From Paenibacillus amylolyticus (GTDB taxonomy: Bacteria > Bacillota > Bacilli > Paenibacillales > Paenibacillaceae): a DNA stretch of 64,000 nucleotides. Position 1 is the first letter of the stretch. Each line of letters opens with the position of its first letter. The stretch is from positions 3,968,001 through 4,032,000 of the forward strand of contig NZ_BCNV01000001.1 of NCBI RefSeq assembly GCF_001570725.1, given 5' to 3'. Below the pieces are notes generated by a model, which worked only from the letters and a program-made list of their open reading frames with translations, did not search any database and was not told the origin of the DNA. Shown here in pieces: positions 8,749-16,799 of the stretch. The position numbers were made by a program, and so were the translations under genes.

Positions 8749-9513
8749 CTACTTAATCGTACTTAACCAAGCCAGTACCGTCTTGACCGTCTGATTCAGC
8801 TGTTCTTCTCCACTCACTTCCGGCTCGCCATCCCCTTTTTGATGACCATAATCACCGAACTGGGCGTGGTTTCCACCTTCAATAGTGTAATATACCGTGT
8901 CCTCTGGAAGATACATCCGTCCACTCTGATACTTCGTGGCATTCACGACCTCATCTTTAGTACCCAGAATAGATAAAGCAGGGATTCCCAGTGCCTTTAC
9001 GCTTCCTTTCTCATCCGGGTAGGAGGCCAAGAAGAAGATGCCCTGAAGTGCATCAGGATGCGCAGCTACATAACGTGCAGCCATGGACCCACCAAGAGAG
9101 TGTCCACCCATAACGAATTGTTCGCCCGGATATGCGGCCAGAATCTCATCTGCCAAGTTTGGCTTGAGCACTGCCAGGTTGACCGGCATTTTGGCAATAA
9201 TCGTGTGATGACCGGCAGCAGCTAGCTCATGCGCAAGCGGTGCATAACTTTCCGGTTTCACCAGACCACCCGGGTAGAAAAGTACACTTTTCCCCCTCGG
9301 TTTATCTGGCACAAAATCAATCCAGTTCTCTTGTTCGCTCACCGTCACCTGATTGGCTGTTTCCATTGCGGTTTGAGCTGTTTCCTGTGGACCGTATGGT
9401 GTGAATAATTTCCACGCAACAAATCCACATCCAATGACAATGAGCGCCAGAAGTACGAGCAGGAATTTCCCGATGCCCCTCTTCTTGCGCCCTGTATTAT
9501 ACCGATTTCTCAA
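8749..9513 (-). CDS. Membrane-anchored alpha/beta hydrolase
   Basis: A 254-residue protein with a basic N terminus and one transmembrane segment (about residues 15-35), then an extracytoplasmic alpha/beta-hydrolase domain. The nucleophile elbow GHSLGGS has Ser139, the acid is Asp187 (GTKDEV) and the base is His216 (GGNHAQFG), as in the Abhydrolase_5 group. It is likely an esterase or lipase-like enzyme acting outside the membrane; the substrate is unknown. The start is a TTG with AGGTG 7-8 bases upstream; the nearby ATG is out of frame and soon stops. Confidence 0.85.
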   Translation of the reverse strand: MRNRYNTGRKKRGIGKFLLVLLALIVIGCGFVAWKLFTPYGPQETAQTAMETANQVTVSEQENWIDFVPDKPRGKSVLFYPGGLVKPESYAPLAHELAAAGHHTIIAKMPVNLAVLKPNLADEILAAYPGEQFVMGGHSLGGSMAARYVAAHPDALQGIFFLASYPDEKGSVKALGIPALSILGTKDEVVNATKYQSGRMYLPEDTVYYTIEGGNHAQFGDYGHQKGDGEPEVSGEEQLNQTVKTVLAWLSTIK

Positions 9514-9561
9514 CGTTCATCACCTTTCTTCACTTCCGCAGGTGCCGCGGCTCACAGAAGT

Positions 9562-9586
9562 GGGAGCCTTCGTTTATCAGGCTCCC
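9562..9586 (-). terminator. Weak terminator after the KDPG aldolase gene
   Basis: GGGAGCC and GGCTCCC form a 7-bp stem around an 11-nt loop, 24 bases past the aldolase stop. The T tail is poor on the minus strand. Confidence 0.4.
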
Positions 9587-9609
9587 CTTCTCCGAATTCC
9601 AAAAAAATA

Positions 9610-10275
9610 TTATTCAGCCTTGGCCTTGCGGTAAGCATCCATATATTGTTCCGCTTTGCGACGTACATGACTCAGGTCACCCGTCTTCACCGCTTCCGAT
9701 GTCAAGTCGGAGCCGATACCTACAGCCACCGCTCCACCCTTGATCCAATCGCCCAGATTAGACAAGGATACACCACCAGTTGGCATAAAATTCGCCTGCG
9801 GCATAGGGCCCTTCATCGTTTTGATAATGGAAGGATCATACAGATTGCCCGGGAACAACTTCACAATGTCCACCCCGAGCTCTAATGCGCGCTGAACATC
9901 AGCAATGGTCATTACACCAGGCAGAATCGGAATTCGATATAGGTTACAGATCTGCACGGTATCCGGGTTCAGTGAAGGTCCGACTACAAACTCGGCACCC
10001 GACATGATAGCCGCTCTCGCCGTCTGCGGTTCAAGCACCGTTCCCGCACCAATAATGGCAAATTTCTCTGGATCTTGTGTGTTCCAATGGTATACACGGC
10101 TTAATTTTTCAATGGCTTTGAGGGCACTAGGTACCGTCATCGTAATCTCGATAACTTTAATGCCACCCGCAATCGCTTGCTCGGCCATGGCAATGACTTG
10201 ATCCGCAGAATCTGCACGCAGAACCGCCACAACACCATTATCCGTAATCTTTTGCAACAGCTGAAGCTTCTTCAT
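9610..10275 (-). CDS. eda: 2-dehydro-3-deoxyphosphogluconate / 4-hydroxy-2-oxoglutarate aldolase
   Basis: A class I aldolase of 221 residues that cleaves KDPG to pyruvate and glyceraldehyde 3-phosphate. Catalytic Glu43 (VIEIT) and Schiff-base Lys139 (DIVKLFPGN) are in place, as are the phosphate-binding PTGGVS and GIGSDL segments. GGGAG lies 8 bases before the ATG. It follows a KDG kinase gene by 88 bases on the same strand, so the two form a module for KDG from uronates or pectin. No uxu or kdu genes are visible beside it, so the feeder pathway must lie elsewhere. Confidence 0.93.
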   Translation of the reverse strand: MKKLQLLQKITDNGVVAVLRADSADQVIAMAEQAIAGGIKVIEITMTVPSALKAIEKLSRVYHWNTQDPEKFAIIGAGTVLEPQTARAAIMSGAEFVVGPSLNPDTVQICNLYRIPILPGVMTIADVQRALELGVDIVKLFPGNLYDPSIIKTMKGPMPQANFMPTGGVSLSNLGDWIKGGAVAVGIGSDLTSEAVKTGDLSHVRRKAEQYMDAYRKAKAE

Positions 10276-10363
10276 TTCATTCTCTCCCTTGTCAATGTGG
10301 TGGTTGTGTATACAAGCCTTACATTTAAGAACGAAGATGAGACATATATGATTTCAGCAGCGA

Positions 10364-11329
10364 CTAGCGCTCAACATGGGCAACATTGTTCAGCTTGGCC
10401 TCGACCTGCCCCCACGTCGGGAGCGCCTCCCAATCGCCAACAGCCTGTATAACCATGGAACCGGTCAAATTACCGAGACGGGTTGCTTCCTGCGGGGAGT
10501 ATCCTTTTAATAATCCCGATAAAAATCCCGCGCAGAATCCATCTCCTGCTCCTACCGTATCCAGAACATGATCCGCCTTAAAGTACGGAACTTCCGTTAG
10601 GGTACCATTCGCCAATACGTAGGTCAAATCAGGGCCACCCTTCACGATGCACACGGCCTTCATGGCAGATAGACGCTCAAGTACTTTTTGATCATTTTCT
10701 TCGTTATATAGAAGTTTCATCTCGTCCAGACCCGGTAAAAAGTAGTCCGCAAGTTCAGCCAGACGCAGTATAACTGGACGGGCCTCATCCGCTGACCATA
10801 GTTTGAGACGCAGATTCGGATCAAAGCTTACTTTCACACCTGCCTCCTTGGCAATATGTATGGCTGCTTCTACCGTAGCAAGTCCGGATGGGCTTATCGC
10901 TGCGGTAATACCTGTAACATGCAATATCTTCGCCCCGGCAATATAATCGGGATCCAGATCATCAGGTGTGATCGCACTTGCAGCGGATAACTTCCTATAA
11001 TAATGTACCGAGGCTTTCCCGGAAGCGTTCTCACGAATCATCAAACCTGTGGGCTCGAGATCACTTAACCGTACTCGGGAGACATCTACGCCTTCACCGC
11101 GAATGGCTTTCAGAATCATGCTGCCGATCGGATCATTGCCCAAACGTCCAAACCAACCGCTGGTATGACCCAGCCGCGATACGCCAATGGCCAGATTGCT
11201 CTCGGCACCCCCGAAAGACTTGTCCAGCGTGGCCGCATATTCCAGACCTCTTGTATCCTTCGCAGTCAGCAAACCCATACTTTCCCCAAATGTAATAATT
11301 TCCGGGCTTGGATAGGGACTCGTTGACAT
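10364..11329 (-). CDS. kdgK: 2-dehydro-3-deoxygluconokinase (PfkB family sugar kinase)
   Basis: A 321-residue ribokinase-fold enzyme that phosphorylates KDG to KDPG. The N-terminal GESMGLLTA and GGAESNLAIGVSRLG segments and the C-terminal anion-hole motif DTVGAGDGFCAG (257-268, catalytic Asp263) mark the PfkB family. Pairing with the downstream KDPG aldolase makes KDG the best-supported substrate; another sugar acid or ketohexose cannot be excluded from sequence. AAGGAGGG precedes the ATG by 8 bases. A cre-like site lies about 110 bases upstream. Confidence 0.87.
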   Translation of the reverse strand: MSTSPYPSPEIITFGESMGLLTAKDTRGLEYAATLDKSFGGAESNLAIGVSRLGHTSGWFGRLGNDPIGSMILKAIRGEGVDVSRVRLSDLEPTGLMIRENASGKASVHYYRKLSAASAITPDDLDPDYIAGAKILHVTGITAAISPSGLATVEAAIHIAKEAGVKVSFDPNLRLKLWSADEARPVILRLAELADYFLPGLDEMKLLYNEENDQKVLERLSAMKAVCIVKGGPDLTYVLANGTLTEVPYFKADHVLDTVGAGDGFCAGFLSGLLKGYSPQEATRLGNLTGSMVIQAVGDWEALPTWGQVEAKLNNVAHVER

Positions 11330-11440
11330 GATTTCTTCCCTCCTTATATTTACATTTCCTCATCTTCTGTTACTATTGTCATCCTCTATGCAACCGTTGT
11401 CAATCCCGGAGTGTTCATTTTTTGTCACAGCTTTGAGAAA

Positions 11441-11454
11441 AGATAACGCTTACT
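11441..11454. promoter_or_regulatory. Possible catabolite-responsive (cre) site
   Basis: AGATAACGCTTACT matches the TGNNANCGNTNNCA consensus except at both outermost bases, keeping the central CG and flanking A and T. It lies between the divergent kdgK and acyltransferase genes. CcpA control of kdgK-eda would make sense, but this single degenerate match is weak evidence. Confidence 0.3.
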
Positions 11455-11550
11455 AATGTGAATTAAATCACAATAGACAATGCACTTCCATATTACCCTT
11501 ATTACAGATGCAAATGACCTTGCAAAAAGGGTCTATAAGGGGGCTGCACC

Positions 11551-12591
11551 ATGAAAAATCAGACACTGATCCGGGATGATCAGGAATCTTTCTTTTACAA
11601 TCTGCGCTTTATGCTTATCGTCTGTGTCCTTGCAGGTAATGCACTTGAACCACTCATCACACGCTTTGCAGGAGCGGAAGCTCTGTTCCTGTGGATATAT
11701 ACGTTTCACATGCCACTCTTTGTATGGGTAACCGGGTATTTTGCGACACACTCACTCCAAGGTGCACCTGGGAGAAACGTCCTGAAGCAGATCGCTCTAC
11801 AATATGTACTGTTCCAGTCCTTGTACGCATTAATGGACTTTACCGTGTTCCACACCCCCCATATGCGGCTATCCTTCTTTGCACCTTACTTGCTATTATG
11901 GTTTCTCGCGAGTCATTTCTGTTGGCGATTGTTGCTGCGTCTTACCATCTCGTGGAAACCGATATATCGGCTGATTGGATCAATTGCGCTCGGTGTAATT
12001 GCCGGGTATTTGCCCATCGACGGGTTCTGGCTCAGCTTCAGCCGTACGTTTGTATTCTTGCCGTTCTTTGTCATCGGTTATGACTATGGAGCATCCATCC
12101 GTTCTCGTTTATTATCCGGTTGGGGGCGAAAAACCGCAGCCATCCTCTCTGCTGCACTGTTGGTATGGATTGGGTATGGCGGTTTAAATATTTCATCAGG
12201 ATGGTTACTCGGCAGCATGACGTACGCCGAACTGGGCCACCACGAATGGTATGCCGGAATCTTCCGACTGGGTGTCTACTTGCTGGAAATTGCATCGGCA
12301 GCGCTGTTCTTGGCATGGGTACCTTCCTTGACCTCCAGACTGACGGACCTTGGACGACGCACACTCTATGTTTTCCTATTGCATGGATTTCTCGTTCGTC
12401 TCGCGATCTGGTCCGGAGTCTACAGTTATATGGGAAGCTCGGCATATATTCCAGTCATACTTGTTATTGCCGTACTGTTCGCAGTCACACTGGCTCTACC
12501 GGCTGTACGTCACACGTTCAAACCCTTAATTGAACCGGATATATCACGCTTTTCTTTCAATCGACATGAGGTGTTTAAACGGTCGGCTTAA
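11551..12591 (+). CDS. Membrane acyltransferase, fucose 4-O-acetylase-like (Acyltransferase_3)
   Basis: A 346-residue polytopic membrane protein with about ten hydrophobic segments. The opening region, ending in FHMPLFVWVTGYF, resembles the COG3594 group (NolL, B. subtilis YfiQ/YkrP). Such proteins move acetyl groups across the membrane onto extracytoplasmic sugars such as cell-wall or surface polysaccharide; the acceptor here is unknown. AAGGGGG sits 7 bases before the ATG. It stands alone on the plus strand, divergent from kdgK. Confidence 0.82.
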   Translation: MKNQTLIRDDQESFFYNLRFMLIVCVLAGNALEPLITRFAGAEALFLWIYTFHMPLFVWVTGYFATHSLQGAPGRNVLKQIALQYVLFQSLYALMDFTVFHTPHMRLSFFAPYLLLWFLASHFCWRLLLRLTISWKPIYRLIGSIALGVIAGYLPIDGFWLSFSRTFVFLPFFVIGYDYGASIRSRLLSGWGRKTAAILSAALLVWIGYGGLNISSGWLLGSMTYAELGHHEWYAGIFRLGVYLLEIASAALFLAWVPSLTSRLTDLGRRTLYVFLLHGFLVRLAIWSGVYSYMGSSAYIPVILVIAVLFAVTLALPAVRHTFKPLIEPDISRFSFNRHEVFKRSA

Positions 12592-12713
12592 TGCTCTGAC
12601 GAATCTCTTGGCTATCAATTCTATCCTGGTGTTTGTTTCAGGCTGGAAATAAGGTGGTAAATTAGGGATACGCGCTACAAAAAACAACTTATCGTTGTAA
12701 GGAGTGATTTGTA

Positions 12714-12965
12714 ATGGCACGTCAACCGACGTCAGATCGCAAGATGAGTCGTGAAGAAGCCGGCAGATTAGGTGGCAAAGCCACTTCCAAGAACCATGAT
12801 CGAAGCTTCTATCAAATGATTGGAAAAAAAGGTGGAGAGGCGACTTCAGATGCCCATGACACTGACTTTTACAAGCAGATTGGCCGCAAGGGCGGCGAGG
12901 CAACTTCCGAAACCCATAATAAGGAATTCTATCGTGAGATTGGACGCAAAGGCGGAAGCAACTGA
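12714..12965 (+). CDS. KGG-repeat general stress protein (GsiB/con-10 like)
   Basis: An 83-residue, very hydrophilic protein made of three tandem 20-residue units (about residues 16-35, 36-55, 56-75) with the pattern IGrKGGEAtsetHdkeFYre, plus a final partial unit ending KGGSN. This is the stress-induced KGG family to which B. subtilis GsiB belongs: small hydrophilin-like proteins linked to desiccation and general stress. An AAGGAG site lies about 9 bases before the ATG. It stands alone and is followed by a hairpin terminator. It has no catalytic features. Confidence 0.88.
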   Translation: MARQPTSDRKMSREEAGRLGGKATSKNHDRSFYQMIGKKGGEATSDAHDTDFYKQIGRKGGEATSETHNKEFYREIGRKGGSN

Positions 12966-13013
12966 TGAATCCCGCACGCCACATCGAAACATGATCATAG
13001 CTTTCCCGCAAAT

Positions 13014-13054
13014 CAAGAAGTCTAATTCCATGAAAATGGTTTGAGGCTTCTTTC
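13014..13054 (+). terminator. Terminator of the KGG stress gene
   Basis: AAGAAG and GGCTTCTTTC form the base of an imperfect stem capped by CCATGAAAATGG. It ends in a short pyrimidine tract. Confidence 0.6.
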
Positions 13055-13080
13055 TATTGATTGTAGAAATATGACGACGG

Positions 13081-13184
13081 TTGTGATAGACTCAATAGAA
13101 AAACCGGGTGTTCACGGGTTTAAAGCAGCAAAGAATTTCACAAACTACGGGGAGCTCGACACCGGCATGCCGGTCCTTTTTTTT
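13081..13184 (+). promoter_or_regulatory. ilvD leader with internal terminator (putative attenuator or riboswitch)
   Basis: An extended -10-like element (TGTGATAGACT, about 13083-13093) is followed by about 70 bases and then a terminator, ACCGG-CATG-CCGGT plus eight T residues (13161-13184), roughly 90 bases before ilvD. The upstream strand CCGGGTGT (about 13104-13111) can pair with ACACCGG (about 13159-13165), which overlaps the terminator stem. The two folds therefore exclude each other, as in attenuation. I could not match it to T-box, ykkC-type, SAM, c-di-GMP or other common classes. The whole interval 12966-13273 holds only this and the preceding terminator. Confidence 0.55.
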
Positions 13185-13273
13185 AGAGTACGGATGAAAT
13201 TAAACGACAGATGCACTGCCATTTACTTTTCCATTCATGTTGCTCAATATTATATATTTGGGGGGAATACACC

Positions 13274-14959
13274 ATGTCAGCCAAGAAGATGCGTTCCGAT
13301 ATGATCAAAAAAGGTTTTGACCGCGCACCACACCGGAGTTTGCTCCGCGCAGCGGGCGTTAAAGAAGAGGATTTCGGCAAGCCGTTTATTGCCGTATGTA
13401 ACTCATACATCGATATCGTGCCCGGCCATGTCCACCTTCAGGAATTCGGTAAAATTGTAAAGGATGCTATTCGTGAAGCCGGTGGCGTTCCATTCGAATT
13501 CAACACCATCGGAGTAGATGATGGTATTGCCATGGGACACATTGGTATGCGTTACTCGCTGCCAAGCCGTGACATTATTGCGGATTCCGTGGAAACCGTT
13601 GTATCTGCACACTGGTTCGACGGCATGGTATGTATCCCGAACTGCGATAAAATTACACCCGGCATGATGATGGGTGCACTCCGCTGTAATATCCCTACCG
13701 TGTTTGTCAGCGGTGGACCGATGAAAGCCGGTCGTGACAGCAATGGTAAAGCTCTTTCCCTGACTTCCGTATTTGAAGGCGTGGGTGCTTACCAAGCAGG
13801 TAAAATCGATGATAAGAGCTTGCTCGAACTTGAACAGTTCGGCTGTCCGACATGTGGATCATGCTCCGGTATGTTTACTGCAAACTCCATGAACTGTCTG
13901 GCTGAAGCAATGGGACTGGCTATGCCAGGTAACGGAACCATCCTTGCCGTTGCTCCTGAGCGTCGTGAGTTTGTTAAACAATCCGCTAAACAATTGATGG
14001 AACTTATTAAAATGGATCTGAAACCACGTGATATCGTAACTGTAGAAGCGATCGATAACGCGTTTGCACTGGATATGGCGATGGGTGGTTCTACGAATAC
14101 AGTACTGCACACACTGGCACTGGCTCATGAAGCAGGCATCGAGTATCCAATTGAACGCATCAATGAAGTAGCTAACCGCGTTCCGCATCTGGCGAAACTT
14201 GCACCTGCTTCCGATCTTCACATCGAAGACGTTCACAATGCAGGCGGCGTAAGCGCAGTGCTGAACGAATTGCTCAAGAAACCAGGCGCAATTCATGGAG
14301 ACTGCATTACGGTAACAGGTAAAACAATCCGTGAGAACGTTGAAGGACAAGAAATTCAGGATACAAATGTCATCCACCATCTGGATAACCCGCATTCCGA
14401 AAAAGGCGGCCTGGCTGTATTGTTTGGTAACCTTGCACCACAAGGAGCGATCATCAAAGTTGGTGCGGTTGATGCTTCGGTTGGCGGATACCATAAAGGT
14501 CCTGCCATCTGCTTTGACTCCCAAGAGCAAGCGCTCGAAGGTATTGCTAACGGCAAAGTTAAAGAAGGTCATGTTGTCGTTATCCGTTATGAAGGACCAA
14601 AAGGCGGACCAGGTATGCCTGAGATGCTGGCTCCAACTTCCCAGATCGTAGGTATGGGTCTTGGTGCTAAAGTCGGTCTGATCACCGATGGACGCTTCTC
14701 TGGCGCATCCCGCGGAATCAGTATCGGACATATCTCTCCGGAAGCAGCTGAGGGTGGTCCAATCGCCTTTGTTGAAGAAGGGGACATCATCGAACTGGAT
14801 CTGAACAACCGTATCATTGAATTGCACATCAGTGACGAAGAGTTTGAACGTCGTCGCGCAGGTTGGAAAGGCTTTGAACCGAAAGTAAAAACCGGTTACC
14901 TGGCTCGGTATTCCAAACTGGTTACGAATGCAAGCAATGGCGGCGTACTGAGTATCTAA
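13274..14959 (+). CDS. ilvD: Dihydroxy-acid dehydratase
   Basis: Dehydrates 2,3-dihydroxy-isovalerate and 2,3-dihydroxy-3-methylvalerate to 2-keto acids in valine, isoleucine and leucine synthesis. The 561-residue protein shows the IlvD/Edd iron-sulfur cysteines ([21 protein letters not shown]) and the C-terminal GRFSGASRG motif. The start is the ATG beginning [13 protein letters not shown], with a GGGGGG tract upstream; the open frame runs 21 codons further but without support. It is a lone ilv gene with no ilvBHC beside it. A leader with an internal terminator precedes it and a strong terminator follows. Confidence 0.97.
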   Translation: MSAKKMRSDMIKKGFDRAPHRSLLRAAGVKEEDFGKPFIAVCNSYIDIVPGHVHLQEFGKIVKDAIREAGGVPFEFNTIGVDDGIAMGHIGMRYSLPSRDIIADSVETVVSAHWFDGMVCIPNCDKITPGMMMGALRCNIPTVFVSGGPMKAGRDSNGKALSLTSVFEGVGAYQAGKIDDKSLLELEQFGCPTCGSCSGMFTANSMNCLAEAMGLAMPGNGTILAVAPERREFVKQSAKQLMELIKMDLKPRDIVTVEAIDNAFALDMAMGGSTNTVLHTLALAHEAGIEYPIERINEVANRVPHLAKLAPASDLHIEDVHNAGGVSAVLNELLKKPGAIHGDCITVTGKTIRENVEGQEIQDTNVIHHLDNPHSEKGGLAVLFGNLAPQGAIIKVGAVDASVGGYHKGPAICFDSQEQALEGIANGKVKEGHVVVIRYEGPKGGPGMPEMLAPTSQIVGMGLGAKVGLITDGRFSGASRGISIGHISPEAAEGGPIAFVEEGDIIELDLNNRIIELHISDEEFERRRAGWKGFEPKVKTGYLARYSKLVTNASNGGVLSI

Positions 14960-15004
14960 TGCATGAAATTCGTTATCTAACCTAACGGAAACAAGCTAAT
15001 AAAT

Positions 15005-15050
15005 AAAGGGTTGCTCTTCTGCCATATCTGGCGAAGGGCAACCCTTTTTC
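15005..15050 (+). terminator. Terminator of ilvD
   Basis: AAAGGGTTGC pairs with GGCAACCCTTT, with an inner TTCTGCCA/TGGCGAA stem, followed by TTTTTC. A strong intrinsic terminator. Confidence 0.9.
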
Positions 15051-15061
15051 TTTCACGCTAA

Positions 15062-15224
15062 TTAGGACGTGTCTCAAAACTCGCTGAAGTGCATCTTTTA
15101 CCGCCTTTTCGCCCCCTGCTGCGTCAGTTTCCCTTGACGTGCCCCGGCACGTCAAGGGAAACTTCCTGGCTTGGAACGAAAATTCGGCAAAATCTGCCTC
15201 TTAGGAGTTTTCAGACACGCCCTA
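15062..15224. repeat. Foldback element with terminal inverted repeats (MITE-like)
   Basis: The left end AGGACGTGTCTCAAAACTC (15064-15082) and the reverse complement of the right end, AGGGCGTGTCTGAAAACTC (15205-15223), agree at 17 of 19 positions. The centre is a perfect 18-bp inverted repeat (15126-15143 and 15146-15163, around CC) that includes CCCTTGACGTGCC. The arms between are also loosely complementary, so the whole 163 bp folds on itself. It has no coding capacity. Its right end supplies the TAG stop of the deacetylase gene. Confidence 0.8.
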
Positions 15225-16625
15225 GTTCCGCTCTGGAAGTATCTCTTGCTCGATTACTAGCGACCCAACTCTAGTCTCATCTGCTGTTGCTGCCACCTGC
15301 GTTGTATGTTGACCATAACGTTCCAGCAGCAGATCCAGCGGCATGGCAATCATCTTGGGCACCAATTGTTCTGTGCGCTGTTTCAGACGTTTGGTTCCTG
15401 CCGGATGAATCACACTCAACAACAGCTTCAGGTACACTTTGGATGCAGCACTGAACGGTCCAGGGGGCAAATCTTGTATGGTAAAGCCGAACTTTTCCGG
15501 ACCTCTATTAATCATACTCACACCGTATACGGCCTTGGCAGAGCGTAAATCAGGTTCGAGTGCTACCATGCGTGCCAAGTCCGGTAATTGCTGCTCCATG
15601 GTCCGAATCATGCGAATAGCCAAATGCATACTGGACCGTGAAGTCACCCCAAGCTCGAACAATTTCTGATTGTCAAAATGCAGTTCAATCACCGGATCTC
15701 CGTTTTGAATGACATGGCCGTCCTTCATCTCCACCCGCGCTCCGTGATATACACGGGATCTGAAGTGCAGCATTGGGTCCTCTGGCGAAGCCGTCCGCAG
15801 ATGATATACCCAGTGGAACAGCTTTTCCCAGCCCAACCATAAGGCCACAACGATTCTTTTCCACAGCTTCAACGGTGCCTGTGATTGAGTCCTGCTCTGA
15901 GATTCGCTCACTGTCATACCTCCCATTAACGTATCTACGCGTACACTTTGCAGCCCAAGCCGTTCAGCTTCCTGCAAGACGACTTCCAGCGCCTGAAGCA
16001 TCTGCTCCGGCGCGTGTGCATCAGCACCGAGAGTGGTTCCTCGATCATGCAGCAGCATGACCTCTCCACCTCTTAGTTCCTTCAGCATCCGTTCGGTCAA
16101 TCTCTGGGCACCTACTCGGCTTCTCCAGTCTTCAAACATGGAAGACCACAGTACGATCTTGCGTTCTTTCTTGCTGAAAAAATCAAACAGATTCATAATC
16201 CCCCAAGGTGGACGATAATAACAAGTCTTCTCTCCGGTTACTTCATGAATAATCTGACCGGTTCGCTGGATCTGGTTACGAACGGTACGTGGCCGCATGA
16301 GCCAGTTCGTTTTGTGAATATAGTTATGAATACCAATAAGATGGCCTTCCTCATGTATGCGCTGAATGAGTTCTGGATGTCTCGCAGCATGTTCTCCAAC
16401 GACAAAAAATGTTGCTTTGGCTTGATGCTGACGAAGCAGATCAAGCAGTCTCGGCGTATAGTGTGGATCTGGCCCATCGTCAAACGTTAGGGCAAATTGT
16501 GTATCACTTCTTCCCCGTCGGAATACACGAAAACCGAAAAGCCTGCTAATCAAACTCGGAATAAAGGCGTAAAAAGATGAAAGATACAATAACCACAGTA
16601 GAATACTCTGAAGTATCGTTGTCAT
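15222..16625 (-). CDS. Polysaccharide deacetylase family protein with C-terminal YkoP-like region
   Basis: A 467-residue membrane-anchored NodB-type deacetylase. One N-terminal transmembrane helix is followed by the metal-dependent domain: TFDDGPD at about 47-53, HNYIH at 100-104, RPPWG at 138-142 and LLHDRG near 191. It probably removes acetyl groups from peptidoglycan or another surface glycan outside the cell. The last roughly 200 residues are not part of NodB and seem to match the YkoP-type extension (recollection, moderate). The start was moved to the ATG behind GGGGAG, 16 codons inside the open frame. The stop codon lies in a foldback element, so the original C terminus may have differed. 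Confidence 0.85.
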   Translation of the reverse strand: MTTILQSILLWLLYLSSFYAFIPSLISRLFGFRVFRRGRSDTQFALTFDDGPDPHYTPRLLDLLRQHQAKATFFVVGEHAARHPELIQRIHEEGHLIGIHNYIHKTNWLMRPRTVRNQIQRTGQIIHEVTGEKTCYYRPPWGIMNLFDFFSKKERKIVLWSSMFEDWRSRVGAQRLTERMLKELRGGEVMLLHDRGTTLGADAHAPEQMLQALEVVLQEAERLGLQSVRVDTLMGGMTVSESQSRTQSQAPLKLWKRIVVALWLGWEKLFHWVYHLRTASPEDPMLHFRSRVYHGARVEMKDGHVIQNGDPVIELHFDNQKLFELGVTSRSSMHLAIRMIRTMEQQLPDLARMVALEPDLRSAKAVYGVSMINRGPEKFGFTIQDLPPGPFSAASKVYLKLLLSVIHPAGTKRLKQRTEQLVPKMIAMPLDLLLERYGQHTTQVAATADETRVGSLVIEQEILPERN

Positions 16626-16799
16626 GTTGCAAGCTCCCCACTTCTCCTGCTGAATTACGGTGCGCCATGGCACTATCTAAAATAAACCGCCTTTAATTTT
16701 ATCATAGTTCAGACTTTTCTTGAATCCTGTTTTCCCAAAAAGATAGCTATCGTGTACAATAAATACAATCTAATTATTGCCATTAAAGGAGCCATGTCC

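Noticed and set aside
12544..13011. A 155-codon minus-strand frame
   Set aside because: Antisense to the KGG repeat gene; the apparent repeats are the complement of that gene.
13859..14827. A 322-codon frame antisense to ilvD
   Set aside because: Shadow of the ilvD coding sequence; composition is unlike a real protein and no start signal exists.
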